From assembly GCA_964458125.1 (NCBI GenBank), contig CAYWHE010000100.1, positions 1 through 14,153 on the forward strand: a stretch of DNA of 14,153 nt. The letters run 5' to 3'. The notes under the pieces are model-generated. The model saw nothing but the letters and a program-made list of their open reading frames with translations, did no database searches and was not told where the DNA came from. Below are positions 5,552 to 12,731 of this stretch, one piece after another. Numbering within the stretch: the stretch's first letter is position 1; each line of letters starts with the position of its first letter. Source of the DNA: CAYWHE01 sp964458125 (GTDB taxonomy: Bacteria > Bacteroidota > Bacteroidia > AKYH767-A > OLB10). The position numbers were made by a program, and so were the translations under genes.

Positions 5552-8500
5552 TCATTCCACGATCATTTTCACTCCGGTGATTTTGCCTCCTCCATCGTAC
5601 AGTCTGATGAAATAAATGCCGGGAGGCAACCCTTTCCTTTCTATTTCAAGCGTATGCCGTCCGGGTTTTGAAAAAATCCGAACCCGTTCTCCAAAGGTAT
5701 TGTAAATGAATAATTCGCTTTTAGCAAGATTGGTTTCTGCCGGCAGGGTTAACGTGGTGATGGAGACAAAAGGATTCGGATACAGGCGCAGACCGGATCC
5801 AGATTCATCCGTCACCCGGCAGTTATTGACGGTAACGGCTTTGGAGAAATAAGCTGAATTGGCACAGGCATTTTGTGAACGGACTTTAATGTAACCGGAT
5901 GTGGCGAAGCTGCCCATGTTTACAAGTATGGAGCTGGTACCCTGGCCGCTCGCTATGGTTGAGCCCGTCGGTACTGTCCAGTTGTAGGAAGTAGCGCCAC
6001 TGAGCAATGGCGTATCATAGCTTACCGAAAGGGCGCTGTCGCAAACCGTTCCTGGTCCGTTGATCAGGGCAGGCGCATACGGTTTCGCATAAACACCCAT
6101 GCTTTTTTCCGCACTGCTGGTGCATGGTGTATTGGATTTGACATAGATCTTGCCGCTGAGTCCGTTGGTATAGTTTACAACTATTGATGTGGATGTTGTG
6201 GTATACGGCAATGTTGAACCGTAAATGGTTGCTCCGGGAACTGTGGTACGCCATGTATACGATACGGCATTGGCAACCGGAGTTATGGTATATGTTCTGC
6301 TGACATTGCAATCCGCATAAACAGCTCCATTGACCGGGCCCGGAACAGCCGGAGAATTAATGCTTATCCTTAATTTGCTTTCAGCGCTGGAGCCTTTGCA
6401 GTTTACGGCTTTCACACGTAAGGTATCGCCGGCAAAGGTTGAGTCAAACTGAAGCACCACTAACGTATCTGGAGTATGCAGGGCGAGGGCAGAGCCATTC
6501 ACTGTTGCACCCGGCGGAGGGGTCCAGGTATAGTATTCTGCATTGGACACTTTTCGAATGGAATAAATGCCGCTATTCAGGCATACGTTGGCAGGACCCG
6601 TGATTGCACCCGGCGTGGTGACGCCGTTTCGAAGCAAAACCGATTTGCATGCGGCTGCTCCGGTCCCACAGGTTGCATTGCTTCCAGCCGTGCAGATACT
6701 GCCCGATGAAGCGTTGGATGCATAGCTGATGGTAATGGAGTTGGAACCCTGCCCGGCGGTTATCGTTGCACCTGTGGGTACGGTCCAGTTGAAAGTAACG
6801 CCAGCCTGCGGAGTTACGCTGTACACATTTCCGGTGGTTGGTTTGCAAAAGCCGGTGTTGCCGGAAATGCCGGATATTACAGGGGATTTGTTAGCCGTTA
6901 CCAGGATGGCATTTGAAACCACTGTTCCGCATATATTGGAAACTTCACATGTATAAGTTCCCGTTTCACTGGCCGCCTGGACCTGGCTGAATCCGCTGAA
7001 GAAAGCAACTCCATTTCTTTTCCATACCGTGGATACTCCGCTGCCGGATAACGCGGCGGTAAGGTTAACGGAACTGTTGCAGAAGGCAGTAGGTCCATTG
7101 GCAGAGAGGGATACCGTTGGCAGCGTATAAGCGGTAATTACCCTGGCGGCAGTCGTATAGGTTCCGCAGGATGCCGTAACTATACACGTATACGTACCTG
7201 CAGCTGTCACGTTGTACGACGTGGAGGTTGCGCCGGGTATGTTTGTTCCGTTATTCTGCCATTGATAACTGTAACCGGGCGTGGGAAGATAAACCGGGTA
7301 AACGGACTGGCTGTTTTTCAGCGTTAGCAGAATATTTCCTCCTGCACAGATCCCGTACGGTGATTGATTGATGGAAAACCCGGTTACGGATGCGGCTTTA
7401 TTAACCGTAATGCTGTTGCTGTTGGCGCTTGTACAGCCCGCAGCAGAGACCTGAACCCTGTAACTGCCCGAATCGGTTGCCTGGTAATTCAACTGGGTTG
7501 CCCCGGGGATATTTGCGCCATTTCGCTGCCACTGATATGCGGTAAGATAGAAATTCGATGCAGCATTCAGTTGTACATAGCCGTTTGGACAAAAGCTGAG
7601 GGCGGTGTTATACGTTACCGCCGGGTTTACTGTTGAGGTCACATAAACATACCGGTAATCCGAAGTTACGGTTCCACAGGGTGTGTTTTCAACCACCGAA
7701 TACCATCCCCCCGGGGCAGATGCAGTAAAAGCAGATGTTGTAGCCCCGGCTACCGGTACGCCATTATGGTACCATTGATACGATATTCCGGCACCAGTGT
7801 TTGCCTGCAGGGTAGCCGATGCCCCCTGGCAGAGGGTAATGTTTGAAACAGGAGTGATGGTTGCGCTGCATGGCTGAACACAGTCGATCCGCATATTTTT
7901 GATGGTATTCCCGGCATTGGAATTCGCATCAAAGAGCAGCAGGTAAGTGGTGTTGGCGGTAAGCGGTCCGAAGGTTACTCCCTGGGGATGTTGGGCAACG
8001 GCAACGGCACAAATCCATCCTGATGTGTCACAACTGCCCATGGGCTTGTAAAAAAAAGCGATTGAATTTCCGGTATAGTATGACCCGCTGTAATTGGTAA
8101 GCTGGTACAGCCCGCTTTGGGAAGGAATGAACCGGTATACGGCTTCTGAGGAGTTGTTGGCTACTGAAGGACAATTGAGGGTCCAGTTACCGGTATTGTC
8201 CAACAGGGAATGAGAATAGGTAAAGGTTGATCCGCAGCCAAGCAAGGGTGCATTGGCACAATCGACGGATGAGCGGAAGGTGATTTTTGCATTGGCGGAG
8301 TATGTTGAACCGCAAGGTGACCGGAGGTACACATCATACATAACATAAGATGACAAACCCGTCAGCGTATAGGGTGAGGTTACATTCCCGGCCATGGAAC
8401 CATTGCCTTTTCTTCCCGTACCCGGAGTAAATCCGGCAGGACCGTATTCAAGTACTACGGGATTAGGGCATGCGCAATCGAACGTTAACACGGCGCTGGT

Positions 8501-9013
8501 CGGCAGCACATTTGAAATGGAAAGGTTTTTGGCATTGCCGCAGGTAATGGTTAGCGTGGCAGTACCGATGATGTTCGAGTCGTTTGGAAATATCAATATA
8601 TCATAAACTTCGCCTGCGGCTAAATTACCAAGTGTAAAAATAATACGGGAAGTCCCAAGGCTTTGTATTTGCGCCGGCGGCTGATAATACTTTAACTCAC
8701 AGGTGTCATTTGATTTTCGCCAAAAAACGGAAATTCCTCCCCATGCGAAGGTGTAACTGAGGTCGAAGTCATACGCTGCCGTAGCTGAAGGCGTAAATCT
8801 GGCAATTGCTTCCTCGCCGTGGGTATCCGGGAAAAGGTTCACGTTATTCCATAATGCGGGGGCAAAATACTGAGTTCCCGCCCATCCAAAAGGGTATAAA
8901 TCAAGAGTACTTCCCAATGATCCGTAGGTGTATTGAGGGCATTGGGCGAATGCAGTGTAACCGGAATGCAGGCAAATAATGCAAAGGCTGAATGAAATGA
9001 TAAGCTTTTTCAT
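5552..9013 (-). CDS. Large T9SS-exported Ig-like/PKD-like surface protein
   Basis: A 1,153-residue secreted protein. A signal peptide (1-23) ends at AFA before Gln24. Residues 25-160 and about 250-380 look like two beta-sandwich modules of the type that follow peptidases, separated by a fibronectin III-like module (about 160-248). Four Ig-like repeats follow (about 383-460, 461-540, 541-630, 631-708), marked by YQW.(R/N/H)NG and later GxYxx.V motifs. Four PKD-like repeats come next (about 711-797, 798-887, 888-978, 979-1065), marked by YxWT/NWTVPTG. The end (about 1075-1153) is a T9SS type A sorting domain: LRLYPNPF at 1075-1082, LFIYNTFGERV at 1101-1111, GLPPGIYFIRL at 1128-1138, ending KMIVE. 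The protein should cross the outer membrane by type IX secretion and be attached or released. No catalytic domain is visible; adhesion or matrix binding is an inference. Codon use is more AT-tolerant and less biased than in the flanking metabolic genes. Confidence 0.9.
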   Translation of the reverse strand: MKKLIISFSLCIICLHSGYTAFAQCPQYTYGSLGSTLDLYPFGWAGTQYFAPALWNNVNLFPDTHGEEAIARFTPSATAAYDFDLSYTFAWGGISVFWRKSNDTCELKYYQPPAQIQSLGTSRIIFTLGNLAAGEVYDILIFPNDSNIIGTATLTITCGNAKNLSISNVLPTSAVLTFDCACPNPVVLEYGPAGFTPGTGRKGNGSMAGNVTSPYTLTGLSSYVMYDVYLRSPCGSTYSANAKITFRSSVDCANAPLLGCGSTFTYSHSLLDNTGNWTLNCPSVANNSSEAVYRFIPSQSGLYQLTNYSGSYYTGNSIAFFYKPMGSCDTSGWICAVAVAQHPQGVTFGPLTANTTYLLLFDANSNAGNTIKNMRIDCVQPCSATITPVSNITLCQGASATLQANTGAGISYQWYHNGVPVAGATTSAFTASAPGGWYSVVENTPCGTVTSDYRYVYVTSTVNPAVTYNTALSFCPNGYVQLNAASNFYLTAYQWQRNGANIPGATQLNYQATDSGSYRVQVSAAGCTSANSNSITVNKAASVTGFSINQSPYGICAGGNILLTLKNSQSVYPVYLPTPGYSYQWQNNGTNIPGATSTSYNVTAAGTYTCIVTASCGTYTTAARVITAYTLPTVSLSANGPTAFCNSSVNLTAALSGSGVSTVWKRNGVAFFSGFSQVQAASETGTYTCEVSNICGTVVSNAILVTANKSPVISGISGNTGFCKPTTGNVYSVTPQAGVTFNWTVPTGATITAGQGSNSITISYASNASSGSICTAGSNATCGTGAAACKSVLLRNGVTTPGAITGPANVCLNSGIYSIRKVSNAEYYTWTPPPGATVNGSALALHTPDTLVVLQFDSTFAGDTLRVKAVNCKGSSAESKLRISINSPAVPGPVNGAVYADCNVSRTYTITPVANAVSYTWRTTVPGATIYGSTLPYTTTSTSIVVNYTNGLSGKIYVKSNTPCTSSAEKSMGVYAKPYAPALINGPGTVCDSALSVSYDTPLLSGATSYNWTVPTGSTIASGQGTSSILVNMGSFATSGYIKVRSQNACANSAYFSKAVTVNNCRVTDESGSGLRLYPNPFVSITTLTLPAETNLAKSELFIYNTFGERVRIFSKPGRHTLEIERKGLPPGIYFIRLYDGGGKITGVKMIVE

Positions 9014-9035
9014 GGGCTGCGCAATTTATTCCACT

Positions 9036-9067
9036 CAAAGTTAACATTCTGTTTTGATTTTTGCAAC
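9036..9067 (-). promoter_or_regulatory. Promoter of the T9SS cargo gene
   Basis: On the - strand GTTG (9067-9064) is followed after 20 nt by TAACTTTG (9043-9036), a perfect -7 box with a good -33 box at correct spacing. Initiation would fall near 9029-9031, giving a leader of about 16 nt before the ATG at 9013. This is the best-formed promoter in the window and shows that the gene is its own transcription unit. Confidence 0.7.
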
Positions 9068-9432
9068 AGTGATTTCAGGAAAAGAAACAAGGCCTTTGCC
9101 CTTACAAATCCATAAATGCATGGAGATCCCGGCGTTTCTTCACGGATGTAAACTTCACCACAAACGTTGAAATCAACAGATGTGACCGGTAGTCATGACC
9201 CTTATTTTCTTTACCCGAAGGGAACTTAAAGCCCTGGTTTTTCTGCCGGTTCAGGGACCATCCGAAACCGTGAGGCCAGACTCAGATCTTGGAATCAAAT
9301 GACCCTGAAAAATGATTTCCTTCCAATCCATTCAAGGGAAAATCTTCTTTTAATTGGAATGCATTTCTTTTATCTTTACCACGTGATTCCTATTACGAGA
9401 GGGCTCTTCATATTAACCTTAATCCAATATCC
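9068..9432. other. Intergenic stretch without a supported gene
   Basis: This lies between the promoter of the T9SS cargo gene (- strand) and the VOC remnant (+ strand). I see no RNA gene and no convincing reading frame; the longest + strand frame I followed starts at ATG 9195 and has 35 codons with no recognisable features. Short dyads occur (GTTG AAAT CAAC near 9167; CGGTT/AACCG near 9245-9270) but none resembles a terminator. The right end carries the candidate promoter described separately. Confidence 0.5.
9348..9378 (+). promoter_or_regulatory. Candidate promoter of the VOC remnant
   Basis: TTTT (9348-9351), 19 nt, then TATCTTTA (9371-9378). The -7 box matches TAnnTTTG at all positions but the last; the -33 box matches TTTG at three of four. 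Initiation near 9383-9386 would leave a leader of about 48 nt before the ATG at 9433. Confidence 0.4.
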
Positions 9433-9666
9433 ATGAACCGCACCGTCACCATTCTTGTCTTACTGCTACCTGTTGCCGGTTTTTTAATTGCCCGCCAGAA
9501 CACAGCAACAATAAACAACCCTATGAAACCTGCGAAAGTCCCAAAAATCAGTACAGACAACGAACCCAGGGCCACCGGAATTGGAGGAATTTTCTTCTTT
9601 TCGGAAAATCCTGCGGAAACCAAAAAGTGGTATGCCAGCAACCTGGGCCTGTGCAACAAATTTTAA
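9433..9666 (+). pseudogene. VOC (glyoxalase-fold) gene, truncated after first module strand
   Basis: The 77-codon frame starts with a hydrophobic N-terminus (MNRTVTILVLLLPVAGFLIA) that could be a signal peptide or anchor. An alternative start at Met31 would remove it. Residues 48-72 read ATGIGGIFFFSENPAETKKW and YASNLG, the first strand and helix of a VOC-superfamily protein (glyoxalase/bleomycin-resistance fold, usually 120-150 residues). The frame ends abruptly at CNKF and a TAA at 9664-9666. I translated the next 260 nt in the three + frames and found no continuation of the fold: no second half-module and no metal-binding His/Glu strand. I therefore infer a 3'-deleted pseudogene. A short translated peptide cannot be excluded. 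Confidence 0.65.
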
Positions 9667-9698
9667 AAAACGTGAAGGATACGGTGAATAATGGAATC

Positions 9699-9726
9699 TT
9701 CCGGCTTCTTCCGGAAACGTTTTTTT
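9699..9726 (+). terminator. Candidate intrinsic terminator after the VOC remnant
   Basis: TTCCGG (9699-9704) and CCGGAA (9711-9716) form a 6-bp stem with a CTTCTT loop, followed after ACG by a run of seven T residues (9720-9726). The orientation fits + strand transcription, 33 nt after the stop of the VOC remnant. The stem is short, so efficiency may be low. It may be the original terminator of the once-intact gene. Confidence 0.45.
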
Positions 9727-9925
9727 GGAAACCCTGCCTTCCTGACAATATTCTGTCAAGAGCGTTCCGGGTAACAGGTTGAAAATTCGTTCCATTACGT
9801 TCCTGCACGCAGCGCCCTTGCCAGGAAGGGTTATGGAGGAAAGCGGTCAGTTAATTCCAGGCTGATCGAAAGAACTTACCTGGTTATCGGTTGAACGTTT
9901 AAGCCAATGAACTATCCGGTGCTGA
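9727..9925. other. Intergenic stretch downstream of cysN
   Basis: Non-coding as far as I can see. It separates the + strand VOC remnant from the end of the - strand cysN. Two weak dyads occur: TGACA/TGTCA (9743-9758) and CCCTT/AAGGG with a 6-nt loop (9815-9830). The second might mark the 3' end of the sulfate transcript, but no T-run on the - strand supports termination. No frame in it extends the VOC fold. Confidence 0.4.
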
Positions 9926-11200
9926 TTAAATAATCATTCCGGCTCCAACCGTCTCATTGGTGTGCTCATCAATTAAGATGAGGCTGCCGGTGATGCGGTT
10001 GATGCGGTAGCTGTCGAAAAGAAGAGGCTGTGTGGTTCTGATCTGGATGCGGGCAATGTCGTTCATCCGGATCTCCTTGTCCGTTTCATTCCGGTGCAGG
10101 GAGTTGATGTCTACTTTGTATTTGACTTCCCTGATCACACAACGGGCATCCCGGGTGGTATGCTTCAATGCATATTTGCCTCCCTGTTCCAATTTCCTTT
10201 CATGAAGCCAGCAAATCATCAGGTCGATGTCCTGGCTGACGGCGGGTTGGTTGTTTTCACGCACGATCATATCCCCGCGACTGACATCGATTTCATCTTC
10301 CAGCGTAATGGCCACCGACATGGAAGGGAAAGCTTCTTCCACTTTTCCATCAAAGGTTTCAATGGCTTTCACGGTGGAGGTGAACCCGGAAGGCAGCACG
10401 GTCACCCGGTCTCCCGGCTTAAAGATACCGCCGGCAACACGGCCGGCAAAGCCCCTGAAGTCATGAAAGGCATCGTCACGGGGACGGATGACATACTGCA
10501 CCGGGAAACGGCAGTCGATATGGTTCGTATCGGCGCTGATGTGAATATGTTCCAGCAGGTAGAGCAGGGTCGGGCCTTTATACCAGTCCATGTTGCGGCT
10601 CTGATCCACCACGTTATCTCCTTTCAGGGCGCTGATGGGAATAAAATGCACGTCCTTCACTTCCAGTTTGGACGCCAGTTTCTTAAAATCGTCCACCACG
10701 CTTTCAAAGGTATCTTCCGAATAATCCACCAGGTCCATTTTGTTGATGCAAACAATAATGTGCGGGATCTGAAGCAGGGAAGCGATGAAGGAATGCCTGT
10801 TGGTTTGTTCAAGCACGCCTTTGCGCGCATCCACGAGGATGAGCGCCACATTGGCGGTAGATGCCCCGGTGACCATGTTGCGCGTGTACTGGATGTGACC
10901 GGGCGTATCGGCGATGATGAATTTTCGTTTAGGGGTGGCGAAATAACGGTAAGCCACATCAATGGTGATGCCCTGTTCCCGCTCGGCACGCAAACCGTCG
11001 GTGAAATAAGACAGGTCGATTTCCCCCTTTCCTTTCAGGATGCTGGTTTGTTTAACCGCTTCGAGCTGGTCTTCAAAAATAGACTTGCTGTCGTACAGCA
11101 ATCGTCCGATCAGCGTACTTTTTCCGTCATCCACGCTTCCCGCGGTGGTAAAACGGAGGAGTTCCATGTTCAGGTAAGTATTGGCGTTTTTAGGTGTCAT
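9926..11200 (-). CDS. cysN: Sulfate adenylyltransferase subunit 1 (GTPase)
   Basis: CysN is the GTPase partner of CysD in ATP sulfurylase. GTP hydrolysis drives formation of adenosine 5'-phosphosulfate (APS) from ATP and sulfate in the cytoplasm. The 424 residues are EF-Tu-like: G1 GSVDDGKS (21-28), the EREQGITIDVAYRYF switch region (73-87), G3 DTPGH (98-102), G4 NKMD (153-156), then two beta-barrel domains (about 240-330 and 330-424). No C-terminal APS kinase is fused, in line with a separate cysC two genes upstream. The ATG at 11200 gives an 11-residue leader before MELLRFTTAG; a start at Met12 is the alternative. It is the last gene of the cassette, 16 nt after cysD. Related GTPases (EF-Tu, SelB) are excluded by the SVDDGKSTLIGRLLYDSK signature and by the neighbours. 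Confidence 0.96.
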   Translation of the reverse strand: MTPKNANTYLNMELLRFTTAGSVDDGKSTLIGRLLYDSKSIFEDQLEAVKQTSILKGKGEIDLSYFTDGLRAEREQGITIDVAYRYFATPKRKFIIADTPGHIQYTRNMVTGASTANVALILVDARKGVLEQTNRHSFIASLLQIPHIIVCINKMDLVDYSEDTFESVVDDFKKLASKLEVKDVHFIPISALKGDNVVDQSRNMDWYKGPTLLYLLEHIHISADTNHIDCRFPVQYVIRPRDDAFHDFRGFAGRVAGGIFKPGDRVTVLPSGFTSTVKAIETFDGKVEEAFPSMSVAITLEDEIDVSRGDMIVRENNQPAVSQDIDLMICWLHERKLEQGGKYALKHTTRDARCVIREVKYKVDINSLHRNETDKEIRMNDIARIQIRTTQPLLFDSYRINRITGSLILIDEHTNETVGAGMII

Positions 11201-11216
11201 AAGGTCTGGTCAGAAA

Positions 11217-12122
11217 TTAAAAATATCCTTGTTTCTTGCGGTCTTCCATGGCTGCTTCGGAGCGCTTGTCATCGGCACGGGAGCCCCGCTCCGTGGTGCG
11301 GCTGGCTGCGATCTCATCAATGATTTCGGCAACCGTGGATGCCGGTGATAAAACGGCGGCCGTACAGGTCATGTCACCGACCGTTCGGTAACGCACCCGC
11401 ATTTTTTCGATGTGCTCATTTTCGCGTAAGGGCAAAAATTCCGTTTCCGCCAGGATCATTCCGTCTCGTTTAAAGCAGTTGCGGTCGTGTGAAAAATAAA
11501 TCTCAGGCAGGGGCAGTTTCTCCATGTAGATGTATTGCCAAACGTCCATTTCCGTCCAGTTGCTCAGGGGAAACACCCGGAAATGTTCACCGATGTTCTT
11601 TTTTCCGTTGAGCAGGTTCCACAATTCGGGACGTTGGTTTTTGGGATCCCACTGTCCGAATTCATCACGGTGGGAAAAGAAACGTTCCTTGGCCCTTGCT
11701 TTTTCTTCATCCCGGCGAGCCCCGCCCAAAGCCGCATCAAACTTATGTTCCTCAATGCCATCCAGCAGGGTAATGGTTTGCAGGACGTTCCGGCTGGCAT
11801 TGGGCCCTTTTTCTTCCTTGGCTCTGCCCTTGTCGATGGAATCCTGTACGAGTTTCACCAGCAGGTTGGCCCCGATGGACTTCACCAGGTTATCCCGGTA
11901 CAGCAAGGTTTCAGGAAAGTTATGTCCCGTATCAATATGCATGAGCGGGAAAGGAATTTTGGCGGGGAAAAAGGCCTTTCGGGCCAGGTGGGTCATGACG
12001 ATGGAATCCTTTCCGCCTGAAAACAGCAGCACGGGACGCTCAAATTGTGAAGCCGTTTCACGGATGATGTAAATGGCCTCCGATTCAAGTTCCTTCAGGT
12101 GGTTTAACTGGTATAAAATCAT
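11217..12122 (-). CDS. cysD: Sulfate adenylyltransferase subunit 2
   Basis: CysD is the catalytic, ATP-pyrophosphatase-type subunit that joins sulfate to AMP to make APS, acting with CysN. At 301 residues it matches the family (about 302). The PP-loop SGGKDS is at 35-40 in LLFSGGKDSIVMTHLA; the family blocks PFPLMHIDTGHNFPE, GGARRDEEKARAKER, FPLSNWTEMDVWQYI and the C-terminal KKQGYF tail are all present. The GGARRDEEKARAKE block separates it from the related PAPS reductase CysH, which instead has a redox Cys motif near its end. Its ATG overlaps the cysC stop by 4 nt (ATGA), a sign of translational coupling, and cysN follows after 16 nt. Confidence 0.96.
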   Translation of the reverse strand: MILYQLNHLKELESEAIYIIRETASQFERPVLLFSGGKDSIVMTHLARKAFFPAKIPFPLMHIDTGHNFPETLLYRDNLVKSIGANLLVKLVQDSIDKGRAKEEKGPNASRNVLQTITLLDGIEEHKFDAALGGARRDEEKARAKERFFSHRDEFGQWDPKNQRPELWNLLNGKKNIGEHFRVFPLSNWTEMDVWQYIYMEKLPLPEIYFSHDRNCFKRDGMILAETEFLPLRENEHIEKMRVRYRTVGDMTCTAAVLSPASTVAEIIDEIAASRTTERGSRADDKRSEAAMEDRKKQGYF

Positions 12123-12727
12123 AGTTCTAATCGTATTTCGGGTAATATTTTTTCAAGAATAAGCCGGGCCCCTTCTTCGGGTGATACCTGGTCGGAATGA
12201 ATGGTGATTTCAGGGTATACGGGCTCTTCAAAAGGGGAACTGATACCGGTGAAATCCCTGATCTCACCGGCCCTGGCTTTTTTGTACAATCCCTTCACAT
12301 CACGTGCTTCGCAAACTTCAACCGGGCAATTTACGAAAATTTCAATGAATTCGCCTGCTCCCAGTATGCTTCGTACCCGGTCGCGGTCTTCCCGGAGTGG
12401 TGAGATAAAGGCCGTGAGAACAACAACACCGGCATCCGTAAAAAGTTTGCTCACCTCCCCGATACGCCGGATGTTTTCCTTTCTGCCTTCCAGGGAGAAA
12501 TCCACATTGCTGTTCAGCCCGTGCCGGATATTATCTCCGTCAAGCAGGTAGGTATGATACCCCAGGCGGTACAATTCTTTTTCTACTATTCCGGCCAGCG
12601 TGCTTTTCCCCGATCCGGAAAGACCTGTGAACCACAGCACCGCGGATTTGTGTTTGTTCAGTTGTTGCCTGAGTTCCCGTGTGACGGGATAATGCTGTTT
12701 GACAATATGTAATTTTTGTTCCGTCAT
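12119..12727 (-). CDS. cysC: Adenylylsulfate (APS) kinase
   Basis: CysC phosphorylates the 3' hydroxyl of APS to give PAPS, used for sulfate reduction or as sulfonate donor. With the ATG at 12727 (MTEQKLHIV) it has 202 residues, the usual size. The frame reads 16 codons further upstream to 12775, but that would overlap the end of the permease gene and adds residues with no family match. Motifs: Walker A GLSGSGKS (35-42), DGDNIRHGLN (63-72), GRKENIRRIGEVSKLF and the lid ARAGEIRDFTGISSPFE. A short extension (residues 1-27) precedes the kinase core. The start lies 4 nt after the permease stop and the stop overlaps cysD. No regulatory element is visible locally, so control is probably at an operon promoter beyond the window. 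Confidence 0.95.
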   Translation of the reverse strand: MTEQKLHIVKQHYPVTRELRQQLNKHKSAVLWFTGLSGSGKSTLAGIVEKELYRLGYHTYLLDGDNIRHGLNSNVDFSLEGRKENIRRIGEVSKLFTDAGVVVLTAFISPLREDRDRVRSILGAGEFIEIFVNCPVEVCEARDVKGLYKKARAGEIRDFTGISSPFEEPVYPEITIHSDQVSPEEGARLILEKILPEIRLEL

Positions 12728-12731
12728 TCGA

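Noticed and set aside
5552..9013. Repeated modules of the secreted protein as a CRISPR or DNA repeat array
   Set aside because: The periodicity is at the protein level (modules of about 75-90 residues) with divergent DNA. There are no identical short repeats or regular spacers.
9195..9302. 35-codon + strand frame in the intergenic region
   Set aside because: There is no promoter box or ribosome-binding context close by and no recognisable sequence. Its length is within chance expectation.
9484..9808. Overlapping - strand frames across the VOC remnant (86-103 codons)
   Set aside because: They read the complement of the VOC N-terminus and the following non-coding DNA. They have no family resemblance, whereas the + frame matches a VOC strand and helix.
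9815..9830. CCCTT/AAGGG hairpin as a terminator for the cys transcript
   Set aside because: The stem is only 5 bp and no T-run follows on the - strand. It is noted in the intergenic entry but not called.
10094..11323. 409-codon open frame antisense to cysN
   Set aside because: It spans cysN and the start of the cysD side on the opposite strand, is rich in His and Gly as expected for a complement frame, and shows no domain. cysN is complete.
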